46,743 nt of DNA from Bacteroidales bacterium (lineage in GTDB: Bacteria; Bacteroidota; Bacteroidia; Bacteroidales; JAIPAP01). The notes beneath the pieces are model-generated. The model searched no databases. It worked only from the letters and a program-made list of their open reading frames with translations, and was not told the origin of the DNA. Below, in pieces: positions 35,586 to 42,542 of the stretch (its first letter is position 1; the number at the start of each line of letters is the position of its first letter). The translations under genes and the position numbers were made by a program. Where the stretch lies: NCBI GenBank assembly GCA_021740045.1, contig JAIPAP010000014.1, positions 1 through 46,743 of the forward strand. Direction: 5' to 3'.

Positions 35586-35641
35586 GGAGAGACGTTGTGA
35601 CTGAGAGACTAAGAGAGCAGAGATAGAAGAGAAGGAGTGAT
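35586..35641. repeat. Degenerate octamer array (GAGAGAC orientation)
   Basis: Seven phased 8-mers directly after the 7TM-HD stop: ggagagac, gttgtgac, tgagagac, taagagag, cagagata, gaagagaa, ggagtgat. They are the reverse-complement orientation of the octamers at 36269 and 39466 (gtccctca). Together with 36269-36316 they bracket the four-helix-bundle gene as inverted arrays. Confidence 0.65.
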
Positions 35642-35735
35642 GGGCAATGAGGTTTGAGGAGGGATTGGAGAATTTTTGGAGTGAAGTTTAAACATAGTTA
35701 TCGGGTCTGTTGGGTTTGTTCCGGGTTTGTTGAGA

Positions 35736-35775
35736 CTGTTCAAAAAACTGTGGGGGATTGTTCAAAAAACTGTGG
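35736..35775. repeat. Short direct repeat gttcaaaaaactgtgg
   Basis: The 16-mer occurs twice about 22 nt apart just upstream of the four-helix-bundle gene, in a G/T-rich stretch that also repeats gggtttgtt. No function can be assigned. Confidence 0.7.
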
Positions 35776-35809
35776 ATTTTTTATCTGGGATTGTTTAAAA
35801 ACCGATTTT

Positions 35810-36181
35810 ATGAAAATTCGTTCCCACAAAGAACTGGATAGCTATAAGTTAGCTTTTAATACTTCAATGGAAATCTTTCACCTAACAAAAGCGTTCCCAA
35901 AGGAAGAAATGTATTCATTAACAGATCAGATAAGGCGTTCATCCCGTTCAGTTTGTTCAAATTTAGCTGAAGCCTTTCGTAAAAGAAAGTATCCAAAGCA
36001 TTTTATTTCTAAATTATCTGACTCCGAAGGAGAAGCTGCTGAAACTCAAGTGTGGTTGGATTATGTTTTAGAATGTGAGTATATTCAAAAAGAAATACAT
36101 GCTGACTTATATCAGAAGTATGAATATATATTAGGGAAACTGGTCAATATGGCTCTACAACCTGAAAAATGGAGCTATTAA
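35810..36181 (+). CDS. Four-helix-bundle protein (23S rRNA intervening-sequence protein family)
   Basis: 123 aa from the ATG at 35810 (MKIRSHKELDSYKLAFNTSMEIFHLTKAFPKEEMYSL). The track's longer start at 35654 adds a Cys-rich segment that does not belong to the family. Typical residues are visible: the TDQIRRSSRSVCSNLAEAFRK motif in the middle and EAAETQVWLDYVLECEYI near the end, followed by the YEYILGKLVNMAL helix. Proteins of this family were first found inside intervening sequences of 23S rRNA genes but are common as free-standing genes in Bacteroidota. Length is typical. The gene lies between two octamer arrays of opposite orientation and is AT-richer than its neighbours. Its molecular role is not known. 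Confidence 0.9.
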   Translation: MKIRSHKELDSYKLAFNTSMEIFHLTKAFPKEEMYSLTDQIRRSSRSVCSNLAEAFRKRKYPKHFISKLSDSEGEAAETQVWLDYVLECEYIQKEIHADLYQKYEYILGKLVNMALQPEKWSY

Positions 36182-36268
36182 TTATGTGACTCGACTAATC
36201 AGGCTATCAATCTCTTAGTCTATAATCCTGCTTTTTGTTTGCTTTTGTGTAAACTTATTTCAGGACAA

Positions 36269-36316
36269 GACACTCCGTCACTCAGTCCCTCCGTCCCTCA
36301 GTCTCTTCTTCACTTC
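36269..36316. repeat. Octamer array GTCCCTCA
   Basis: Six phased 8-mers: gacactcc, gtcactca, gtccctcc, gtccctca, gtctcttc, ttcacttc. They end 3 bp before the WbqC stop codon. Same family as 39466-39513. Confidence 0.8.
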
Positions 36317-36318
36317 GT

Positions 36319-36966
36319 CTAAAAAGGCTGACACTTTTTCAGGTAAGCTACCGCCTCCGGGCCGAGGTTGAACAGCAGATCGAGAATGCTGAGGTTGGAA
36401 AGAAAGCCGTGAGTGGGCTCGAAGACCTGGGTGTAATGCGGAAAGCGGATGTTTATCTTTTTCTGAGCCGTATTTAATTTTGGAGATATTTCTGCTCGCA
36501 GATCGAGCATATTTTCAGGTACTTTTTCAAAATGTTCTGTAAACTGAGGCTTGACATCAATTTCCAATGCTTCGAGTAGTGTGAATAGTATGTCGGTATT
36601 CAACTTTAAAAGATTTTCATAAGGCATTTCGAAAAACCTCATGATCTCATCCCGGTAAAACAATAAAAAGGGCGAAGCATTATAAGCCGATTCAATAGCC
36701 CGCAGGTGGTTTTTCTGCCAGTCTTCATCCTGGTAAACAATCTCAATGTCTTTGGTTTTGGTACGGTTGCCATAAACCTTGCGAACCGGAACCGTTAAAG
36801 GTAAAGCACCATTGCTTCCATAAATGTAGCAACGGTTGCGGTAGGTTTGCTTGGTATAGGTTTCTTCTTGTTCAATAAAGATGGCGGGGGCATGTATGAT
36901 ATGCACGAAATATTCGACAGGGGGAAAATAGGCTGTTGGTAGCAAGATCGGTTTGTTGTGGTTCAT
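36319..36966 (-). CDS. WbqC-like family protein
   Basis: A 215-aa cytoplasmic protein with the WbqC pattern: PTAYFPPVEYFVHIIHAPAIFIEQEETYTKQTYRNRCYIYGSNGALPLTVPV near the N-terminus, then the conserved WQKNHLRAIESAYNASPFLLFYRDEIMRFFE. In other bacteria the WbqC family lies in O-antigen and polysaccharide loci. In Bacteroidota it is often free-standing and its activity is uncertain. Length is normal. It follows its own -7 box with an apparently very short leader. Confidence 0.88.
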   Translation of the reverse strand: MNHNKPILLPTAYFPPVEYFVHIIHAPAIFIEQEETYTKQTYRNRCYIYGSNGALPLTVPVRKVYGNRTKTKDIEIVYQDEDWQKNHLRAIESAYNASPFLLFYRDEIMRFFEMPYENLLKLNTDILFTLLEALEIDVKPQFTEHFEKVPENMLDLRAEISPKLNTAQKKINIRFPHYTQVFEPTHGFLSNLSILDLLFNLGPEAVAYLKKCQPF

Positions 36967-36980
36967 CCCGTTTTTTGCTA

Positions 36981-36988
36981 CAAAGATA
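36981..36988 (-). promoter_or_regulatory. Bacteroidota -7 box TATCTTTG for WbqC
   Basis: On the minus strand this TAnnTTTG match is 14 nt before the WbqC ATG (36966), so the leader would be only a few nucleotides. Confidence 0.55.
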
Positions 36989-37003
36989 AGAAGGCTTAAA
37001 CAA

Positions 37004-37029
37004 AAACACCCCGGACGGATGCCCGGGGC
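37004..37029 (-). terminator. Terminator of the thioredoxin pair
   Basis: GC stem ccccgg / ccgggg with an 8-nt loop; on the minus strand it ends in GTGTTTTTG. It lies about 40 nt after the stop at 37071. Confidence 0.85.
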
Positions 37030-37070
37030 GCTTGCTATATATTTGTGGTATTACTTTCGGTTAAACCATT

Positions 37071-37442
37071 TTATTGATCAGCTTCCTGCTTTTTACCCAG
37101 AAGAACCTCGTCAATGGCTTTCTTCATGGTGTCTTTTGGTAAGGCACCGGTAGCCATTTGTGGCTGGCCTTCTTTGGGGCAGAACAGCATCGATGGAATA
37201 CTACGGATACCAAAGGCTGCAGCCAGTTCCTGCTGGTCTTCGGTGTCGATCTTATAAATATTGATCTTGCCTTCATATTCTTTTTCCAACTCTTCCAAAA
37301 TGGGTGCTATCATCTTACAAGGCTGGCACCAGTCAGCATAAAAATCGATGATACAAGGCAGGTCACCTTCAAATTTCCAATCTTTATTTTGTTCGTAGTT
37401 AAATACTTTTTCTAAAAATGTCTCTTTGGTTAAATGTTCCAT
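37071..37442 (-). CDS. Cytoplasmic thioredoxin-family protein (WCQPC)
   Basis: A 123-aa thioredoxin fold. The redox motif is FYADWCQPCKM with Cys39 and Cys42; Gln replaces the Gly of the classical WCGPC. Later features are normal: the cis-Pro loop is GIRSIPSMLF, followed by a C-terminal helix. No signal peptide is visible, so it should act as a cytoplasmic disulphide reductase. It is a tandem paralogue of the gene at 37484 (VFNYEQNKDW... / VFNYEKNPKEW...), separated by 41 nt, and both probably sit in one transcript ending at 37004. Confidence 0.92.
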   Translation of the reverse strand: MEHLTKETFLEKVFNYEQNKDWKFEGDLPCIIDFYADWCQPCKMIAPILEELEKEYEGKINIYKIDTEDQQELAAAFGIRSIPSMLFCPKEGQPQMATGALPKDTMKKAIDEVLLGKKQEADQ

Positions 37443-37483
37443 TTCAATCTGCTTTTATTTAATTAAATTCAACTTAATTCCAA

Positions 37484-38011
37484 TTATTTTTCTTCGGATT
37501 TCTTACCCAACAAGAATTCATTCACAACTTTCTCAAATGTTTCCTTGGGCAGCGCTCCCTGGGTCATTTGGGGCTTACCTTCCATGGGTACGAACAATAC
37601 CGAAGGTATGCTTCTGATCCCGAATACCTGTGCGAGCTCCTGCTGCTTTTCGGTATCCACTTTATACACATTGATCTGGCCTTCGTACTCCTTGGCCAGG
37701 TCTTTCATAATTGGGGCTACCAAACGGCAAGGCTTACACCAGTCGGCATAAAAATCAACAATGCATGGCTTTTCACCTTCATAAACCCATTCTTTGGGAT
37801 TCTTTTCATAGTTAAACACCTTTTGCTTAAAGGTTTCAACGGTCAGGTGTACAGGTTTCGCGGAAGTTTCCGTTCCGTCGTCCGATGGGCTGCTAACAGC
37901 AACCGATTCCTTTTGATTGCCGTCATTATCGCTGTTGCCTTCGGCATTACCGCAGCCGATGAACACAACTAATGAAGCAAGTAATAATGTCAGTTTTTTC
38001 AAATTTTTCAT
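37484..38011 (-). CDS. Lipoprotein thioredoxin (WCKPC)
   Basis: 175 aa from the ATG at 38011; the track start (38038) adds nine residues before the signal sequence. The lipobox VFIGC puts the lipid on Cys20. A low-complexity linker of about 35 residues (Ser/Asp/Asn-rich) follows, and the thioredoxin domain has Cys92 and Cys95 in FYADWCKPCRLVAP and the cis-Pro loop GIRSIPSVLF. It is predicted to be membrane-attached and to keep exported proteins reduced or to isomerise their disulphides. It is highly similar to its downstream neighbour over the whole domain, so one arose from the other by duplication with gain or loss of the export signal. Confidence 0.92.
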   Translation of the reverse strand: MKNLKKLTLLLASLVVFIGCGNAEGNSDNDGNQKESVAVSSPSDDGTETSAKPVHLTVETFKQKVFNYEKNPKEWVYEGEKPCIVDFYADWCKPCRLVAPIMKDLAKEYEGQINVYKVDTEKQQELAQVFGIRSIPSVLFVPMEGKPQMTQGALPKETFEKVVNEFLLGKKSEEK

Positions 38012-38057
38012 CTCGGGTACAGTGTGTTGTTTAAGCATTTCAATTAATTATCGCATG

Positions 38058-38065
38058 CAAATATA
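38058..38065 (-). promoter_or_regulatory. Bacteroidota -7 box TATATTTG for the thioredoxins
   Basis: A minus-strand TAnnTTTG match 46 nt before the ATG at 38011. Confidence 0.55.
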
Positions 38066-38108
38066 TACTTATTGTAACATATAGCGTTTAAATATCACTT
38101 TTATTTTC

Positions 38109-38116
38109 TACTTTTG
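38109..38116 (+). promoter_or_regulatory. Bacteroidota -7 box TACTTTTG
   Basis: A plus-strand TAnnTTTG match 79 nt before the zinc-ribbon gene at 38196; the minus-strand thioredoxin promoter lies back-to-back with it. Confidence 0.45.
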
Positions 38117-38195
38117 CAAAAACAATGCCTGAAATATAACAACGGATAAATTGCAATGTTCAAGATATTGATAATCATGAAAAACAGCATTATGC

Positions 38196-38627
38196 ATGTT
38201 AAAGATATTTGACAGCATCGACATAAAGCAACTGGATCAGCCCTTCGACACCGAGGAGCAGTGCCTTGAGTTTTTGGCAGCTCAAAAGTGGACCGATGGC
38301 TTTGTGTGCCGAAACTGTGGACATACCAATTATTGCAAAGGAAAAACTCCTTATTCGCGGCGCTGCACCCGGTGTAAACATGAGGAATCGGCTACAGCCC
38401 ATACCATTTTCCATCGCTGCCGTATACCATTGACCAAGGCCTTTGAGCTGGCCTTTATGGTATGCGAGCAACCTGGCATTTCCTCCTATGAGATTTCACG
38501 CCGTATTGACATCCGCCAAATGACCTGCTGGAAATTCAAGCGCAAGATCATGGAGTGCCTGGAGCATCGCACCGACCTATCTTCTGCTGAGAAAAACCGG
38601 ATCAGTTCGCAGTTGGGGGAGGAGTAA
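38196..38627 (+). CDS. Orphan IS1595-type transposase zinc-ribbon protein
   Basis: 143 aa. Residues 18-70 form the zinc ribbon of IS1595-family transposases (FDTEEQCLEFLAAQKWTDGFVCRNCGH ... RRCTRCKHEESATAHTIFH) with ligands Cys38, Cys41, Cys57 and Cys60. A helical part follows (PLTKAFELAFMVCEQPGISSYEISRRIDIRQMTCWKFKRKIMECL). A full IS1595 transposase would continue into a DDE/DDN catalytic domain of about 200 residues. Here the frame stops after 143 residues and no catalytic part follows; instead the 249-bp repeat begins 2 bp after the stop. It is either a truncated transposase or a domesticated DNA-binding protein. Similar free-standing versions occur in Bacteroidota as I recall. Confidence 0.8.
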   Translation: MLKIFDSIDIKQLDQPFDTEEQCLEFLAAQKWTDGFVCRNCGHTNYCKGKTPYSRRCTRCKHEESATAHTIFHRCRIPLTKAFELAFMVCEQPGISSYEISRRIDIRQMTCWKFKRKIMECLEHRTDLSSAEKNRISSQLGEE

Positions 38628-38628
38628 G

Positions 38629-38877
38629 CTCTGTCACCGCTACGCGGTTTTTGTCCCGCCTTACTGTATTATTCTACCATACTGCCATCGCTACGCGATT
38701 GGTTGTTGGATTTCAGTGGATTAAGGTGGCTTGAAAATTCAAAATTCTAAACTCCTCATTCTTAATTCAAAATTCAATCAGACCTGTCAACAAGGCTGAG
38801 AAGATTGAGGACGATTGGGCGAGATTGATAAAGATTGCCCGCCAATCATTCTCCTCCCAATGGCTATCAGGACTCCA
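38629..38877 (+). repeat. 249-bp direct repeat, copy 1
   Basis: It begins ctctgtcaccgctacgcggt and ends gctatcaggactcca. It is about 90% identical by eye to 39078-39326 with no net length difference. It contains two small hairpins with the same loop (accgctacgcggt and atcgctacgcgat) and an internal period-7 run (38734-38775: aaaattc, aaaattc, taaactc, ctcattc, ttaattc, aaaattc). No ORF of note. It starts 2 bp after the zinc-ribbon stop codon. Confidence 0.9.
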
Positions 38878-38892
38878 TGCTGCAATCTGCAA

Positions 38893-39029
38893 TCAATGTC
38901 GTTTAGTTAAGTGAATTTTGTCATCTATATAAGTTTAACGTTGTCAGGAGCTTTGCACGCTGACAAGTCTGCCATACTGCTAACCTGTCAACGTCTATAG
39001 ACTTGACAGCGTTAACTAAACGACATTGA
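38893..39029. mobile_element. MITE-like element, copy 1 (137 bp)
   Basis: Perfect 18-bp terminal inverted repeats, tcaatgtcgtttagttaa and ttaactaaacgacattga. Inside are two strong hairpins: ttgtcag...ctgacaa and ctgtcaacgtctatagacttgacag. A second copy lies at 45905-46042. There is no ORF, so it is non-autonomous. It sits in the spacer between the two 249-bp repeats. A target-site duplication is unclear; aatc flanks the left end and gaatc overlaps the right end. Confidence 0.85.
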
Positions 39030-39037
39030 ATCTGAAA

Positions 39038-39065
39038 TCTCCTCCCGAAGGCTATCGGGACTCCA
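39038..39065 (+). repeat. Partial third copy of the 249-bp repeat tail
   Basis: tctcctcccgaaggctatcgggactcca repeats the last 28 bp of both 249-bp copies (tctcctcccaatggctatc(a/g)ggactcca) directly after the MITE. Confidence 0.8.
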
Positions 39066-39077
39066 ATCCAACCATGT

Positions 39078-39326
39078 CTCTGTCACCGCTACGCGGTTTT
39101 TGTCCCGCCTTGCTGTATTATTCTACCATACTGTCATCGCTACGCGATTGGTTGTTGGATTTCAGTGGATTAAGGTGGCTTGAAAATTCAAAATTCTAAA
39201 CTCCTCATTCTTAATTCTGAATTCAACAAGGTCTGTCAACAAGGCTACTAAGATTGAGGAAGATATGAATAGATTGATAAAGATTGCCCGCCAATCATTC
39301 TCCTCCCAATGGCTATCGGGACTCCA
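39078..39326 (+). repeat. 249-bp direct repeat, copy 2
   Basis: Same length as copy 1, with differences concentrated around the middle (ttctgaattcaacaaggtctg versus ttcaaaattcaatcagacctg, and the agattgagga segment). It keeps both gctacgc hairpins and the period-7 run. Confidence 0.9.
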
Positions 39327-39363
39327 ATCTCCACTCTCCACTCTCAAATCTCCATTCTCCAAT
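39322..39363. repeat. Heptamer array CTCCANT, six units
   Basis: ctccaat, ctccact, ctccact, ctcaaat, ctccatt, ctccaat in strict phase, overlapping the end of the second 249-bp copy. A shorter run (ctccatg, ctgcaat, ctgcaat) occupies the equivalent place after copy 1 (38873-38893). Confidence 0.8.
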
Positions 39364-39465
39364 CAAATTATCTCTTAGTTGGCCGGCCACCTTTCATACG
39401 GCGGGTAAATAGTCAGTAGCTCTGCAATGCTCTACACCCATATAAATCATCCAGGTTGCACGTAC

Positions 39466-39513
39466 GTCTCTCCGTCCCTCAGTCCCTCAGTCCTTCAGTC
39501 TCTATGTCCCAAG
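39466..39513. repeat. Octamer array GTCCCTCA, six units
   Basis: gtctctcc, gtccctca, gtccctca, gtccttca, gtctctat, gtcccaag, ending 4 bp before the stop codon of the C10 protease gene. At 36269 the same family also ends just before a stop codon of a minus-strand gene. Confidence 0.85.
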
Positions 39514-39517
39514 AGCC

Positions 39518-41653
39518 TCACTCAATCACCACCTTCCTCCTGACCACAGTCTTGTCATTCTTCACCTGCAACAGGTAAACGCCTGCTTTCCATTGCCCGG
39601 TATTCAGTTTGTTTTGATTCCAGCCTGGGGTTGTTTGCCATTTCCGGTTTAGGATGATCCGGCCATCCAGGGATGTCATGATCAAGTTAAATGTTTCATC
39701 ACCGGGAACTTGCATTCCAATGATGCAATGCTCCTCAGCCGGATTGGGGAATATGCTGACGGGGTATGCAGGTTTTTTTTCTTCCAGTGAATAGGGATGT
39801 TCCCAATAGCGGATCTCCCAGCCGTTGGCGGTGGTATTGTTATTGGTGTGGAAGATCATAAAGGCCTTTCCGCTCTGGATGATAAATTCGCCCGGGTCTT
39901 CTGTGCCCGAAAAGGTACCCAGTTCCTCCTGGGTTTCCCCGTTGAAAAGCATTAATTTATCGTATTCTTCTTCGGTTTCGAAATAATTAAAACCCACCAC
40001 CAAAGGCATGTAGGAGTGTGGGGTTATATCGATGCTGTATTGGCAAAGGGTTCCGTTTACATAGTTTTTATCGCCACTGCCATCATCAAAAATCCCGAAA
40101 GCGGAATCATTATACATGGTGTGTCCGCTGCAGTATTCCGGCAAGATGGATTCAAAGCTGACAAAAAAGCCATCGCCGGTACCTGTTTCGTCACACTGGA
40201 AGCTTATAAAAACCTCCTCGCTGGTCGATTCCAGCTCATCCGGCAACTCGTAACCGGAGAATTGCCCCAGCACTGGTGCCTGCGGATCAGGTCCGTTAAA
40301 GATGGTGACCGTATCGCCGGCTTCCATATCCATGCGGTCAAACACCAGTTCGATGCCCGATATGGAGTCATAATCCTCATGCTGTGGCTTGATGAGCCAT
40401 GAGCAGTCGGTATTATCAAGATAGTCTTTCGGGCCGCTGCCGTCTTCCAATGTGCCACGTATGCCGTTCAGTTCATTGCCGGTTTCGCAATAAAGCGGAT
40501 ATTCATACTGATTAGTGTCGGGGTACATATCGGGGATCACTTCCTGCACGTAGTTGAAGTTGGAGCCGCCGGGGTTGAGGTTGTCCGTATAAAAATAGCC
40601 ATCGAAGGAGCCGCTCCAGCCCCAGTTGAAATGGAAATAATCGTCGGTCTGGTAGCCGTCGCATACAAAAGCATGTCCCGATATATACTGGTAATCCGAC
40701 CAGCCGGCATAATACATGGGCTTTTTCACATCCAGGTTGACTACCAGTATGCTGTCCCAATCCAGGTTGGTGCTGTCGCGGAAAATGTATTGGGTTTCGG
40801 GGCCGTATTTGAAATAGGTGCGGAAGGAATAACCCGCTTTATGGTTCCACATGCCTGAGCCATTGGGGCCATAATCCATATCTACCGACACGCCGAGGTG
40901 GAAAAGCAATTCGGCAATGGCATCATTGGGCTCATTGATGGAATTGCGCATTTTGTTCCATTTGTAGGTGGTGTTGCCGAAATCGGCAGAAATTTCACCA
41001 TATTCCGGATGATTGTAGCTGTAATATCCTGTTCCGGTAATGGGCCAACGGTAGTAATACATGAGTTGTCCCATGGCTGTGGCCACGCAACCGGCATAGG
41101 CATGACCTCCCGGTCCTTGTGGGTCCTCCGGGCACCAACCGTTGTAATAATTACCCTGATCCCATTGGGAGATCAGTAAAGGCTCCACTGCACGGGCGTT
41201 TTTTAGCGGTTCTAATGTAAAAGGTTCGCTGGTTTGAAGGTGTTTCCATTCAGCGGCAATTTCTTTTCCCGCTTTCAACCCACTTTCTTTGGCAAAGGCA
41301 ATGTCCGCATAATGATGCTCCATCCAGCCGGAAAAATTGGCAGGTTGTTCCCTTTCACGGTAATGACCCTTAAAGGAATAGCCCAGGACCGGTTTCACGG
41401 CATCATCTCCTGCCACGATCACAAAACCGGCGGGTGAAAGGTTGAAAATATGGGCTGCCACCTGCTGCTGATAGGTTTGGGTGAAATGTTCCTGAACTTG
41501 GATTTCATGATAATCCAGGGATTTAAATTGATTGATCCTTTCAAAATAAAAATTACGGGCCACCTGCCGGGCGGTTTTTGTGGTTACTTCGGCTGCCTGA
41601 ACAGACAGGGCAAGCCCCAGCAGGATTGCAAACAGGAAAGCTTGTTTTCTCAT
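39518..41653 (-). CDS. T9SS-exported C10-family (streptopain-like) cysteine protease
   Basis: A 711-aa exported protease. The signal peptide (ending VQAAE) is followed by a Spi/C10 propeptide at about 22-130 (TTKTARQVARNFYFERINQ ... IFNLSPAGFVIVAGDDAVKPVLGYSFKG). The peptidase C10 domain covers about 155-385, with catalytic Cys189 in AYAGCVATAMGQLMYYYRWP and His327 in YISGHAFVCDGY, plus FHFNWGWSGSFDGYF. Two CUB-like beta-sandwich domains follow: YCETGNELNGIRGTLEDGSGPKDYLDNTDCSWLIKP and YCSGHTMYNDSAFGIFDDGSGDKNYVNGTLCQYSI. A type A T9SS sorting domain ends it (VSIFPNPAEEHCIIG ... VRRKVVIE). It is likely a surface-bound endopeptidase that matures by propeptide removal. It is monocistronic. Confidence 0.93.
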   Translation of the reverse strand: MRKQAFLFAILLGLALSVQAAEVTTKTARQVARNFYFERINQFKSLDYHEIQVQEHFTQTYQQQVAAHIFNLSPAGFVIVAGDDAVKPVLGYSFKGHYREREQPANFSGWMEHHYADIAFAKESGLKAGKEIAAEWKHLQTSEPFTLEPLKNARAVEPLLISQWDQGNYYNGWCPEDPQGPGGHAYAGCVATAMGQLMYYYRWPITGTGYYSYNHPEYGEISADFGNTTYKWNKMRNSINEPNDAIAELLFHLGVSVDMDYGPNGSGMWNHKAGYSFRTYFKYGPETQYIFRDSTNLDWDSILVVNLDVKKPMYYAGWSDYQYISGHAFVCDGYQTDDYFHFNWGWSGSFDGYFYTDNLNPGGSNFNYVQEVIPDMYPDTNQYEYPLYCETGNELNGIRGTLEDGSGPKDYLDNTDCSWLIKPQHEDYDSISGIELVFDRMDMEAGDTVTIFNGPDPQAPVLGQFSGYELPDELESTSEEVFISFQCDETGTGDGFFVSFESILPEYCSGHTMYNDSAFGIFDDGSGDKNYVNGTLCQYSIDITPHSYMPLVVGFNYFETEEEYDKLMLFNGETQEELGTFSGTEDPGEFIIQSGKAFMIFHTNNNTTANGWEIRYWEHPYSLEEKKPAYPVSIFPNPAEEHCIIGMQVPGDETFNLIMTSLDGRIILNRKWQTTPGWNQNKLNTGQWKAGVYLLQVKNDKTVVRRKVVIE

Positions 41654-41675
41654 GGTTCTCTGGTTTGGTTATTTA

Positions 41676-41683
41676 CAAAGTTA
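41676..41683 (-). promoter_or_regulatory. Bacteroidota -7 box TAACTTTG for the C10 protease
   Basis: A minus-strand TAnnTTTG match 22 nt before the ATG at 41653; the heptamer arrays begin about 15 bp upstream of it. Confidence 0.55.
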
Positions 41684-41698
41684 ATGGTTTTGGGGAAA

Positions 41699-41850
41699 TA
41701 GAAGGTAGAAAGTAGAAGGTAGAAAGTAGATTGGGCTGCGTATGGCACGGAGCATGGAACACGGAGCATGGGGCAAGGAGCAAGGAGCATGGAGCATAGA
41801 GCATGGAGCATAGAGCATGGAGCATGGAGCATGGAGCAAGGGGCATGGAG
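41699..41850. repeat. Two adjoining heptamer arrays (TAGAAGG and CATGGAG)
   Basis: 41699-41733: five 7-mers (tagaagg, tagaaag, tagaagg, tagaaag, tagattg). 41746-41850: fifteen 7-mers (cacggag, catggaa, catgggg, caaggag, catggag, catagag and others). The second is the reverse complement family of 26102-26262, including the same alternation of catggag and catagag. They lie just upstream of the protease promoter. Confidence 0.95.
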
Positions 41851-42120
41851 AACTAGTGCTGCTATATTTCCCGGTATACCTACTTTAGAGAGACACCTTA
41901 TTAGTAAATTTCAACAATTATGAAGTTGGCAAAACTCGTATAAGAGGTTTATAATTATAAATTTCGAGCTTGAAATCAAAGTCTTATAAAAATATTTATA
42001 TTAAATTTGTCGTATATAATGAGCAAGACACTGGAATTTTAGATACGAATCCCGGTATGACTATTTCTGAATGCATATAAGGTAGAATAAGTATAAACGG
42101 GTTAAATAATAATCGTGAAA
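41851..42120. other. AT-rich intergenic region
   Basis: 270 bp without a visible gene. It contains TAAATTTG at 42002-42009, an exact -7 box that may have driven the decayed antitoxin gene starting at 42121. Confidence 0.5.
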
Positions 42121-42321
42121 ATGAAGCAGCTTACGTTACATATAAGTGACAATAAATTCCATACATTCCTGGAGTTTATTAAAACACTGGATTATGTGGA
42201 AGTTCCGGAAGTAGAGGAAAAAGCTCTAAACGAGTTGCAAAACAGTCTCACCCAAGTGTAACAGATGCAGGAAGGTAAGCTTGAAAAACAATCGGCTGAA
42301 GATTTCTTAGATGAATTATAA
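42121..42321 (+). pseudogene. Broken antitoxin gene (RelE/ParE-type module)
   Basis: Reads MKQLTLHISDNKFHTFLEFIKTLDYVEVPEVEEKALNELQNSLTQV, then a TAA at codon 47, then QMQEGKLEKQSAEDFLDEL and the normal stop. The pattern (amphipathic strand, FLEFIKTLDYVEV, acidic end) is that of small Bacteroidota antitoxins paired with RelE/ParE toxins. One base change from a Lys codon explains the internal TAA. The toxin start overlaps its 3' end, as in intact modules. GTG at 42115 is an alternative start. Confidence 0.65.
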
Positions 42322-42353
42322 CGTATACCCAACGCCGGAATTTAAACGAAAAC
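42311..42353 (+). pseudogene. 5' remnant of a RelE/ParE-type toxin
   Basis: The ATG at 42311 overlaps the antitoxin tail and encodes MNYNVYPTPEFKRK, the usual start of Bacteroidota RelE/ParE-type toxins (strand, then PTPEFKRK). After 14 codons the homology ends at the exact point where the direct repeat at 42354 begins; the frame then reads RTG-stop. Only the first strand of the toxin remains. Confidence 0.6.
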
Positions 42354-42516
42354 GTACCGGTTGAATTGGATGCAAATGGGAATATTGTGAATATGACCAT
42401 TGAACACGCCCGGCAGAACTCAGGTTGCCGATTTTTCTTTTAAGCAGGTAGGGGATGTGGATGGCACTTAATGCGAAGTGTATTGTTATTTGAGCCTCCT
42501 TAATTATAGTTTACCA
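42354..42516 (+). repeat. Direct repeat copy 1 with frameshifted DUF2283-like gene end
   Basis: Nearly identical to 43441-43605. It encodes VPVELDANGNIVNMTIEHARQ and then loses frame because of a 2-nt deletion compared with copy 2 (cagaactcagg versus cagcaaacccagg). The peptide resembles the C-terminal end of DUF2283-family proteins. It is fused to the broken toxin at its left edge. Confidence 0.75.
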
Positions 42517-42542
42517 CAGACCAGGCCACTCATGTGAAATAT

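Noticed and set aside
26102-41850. CRISPR array
   Set aside because: The repeats have no unique spacers of constant length, units are 4, 7 or 8 bp, and no cas genes are present.
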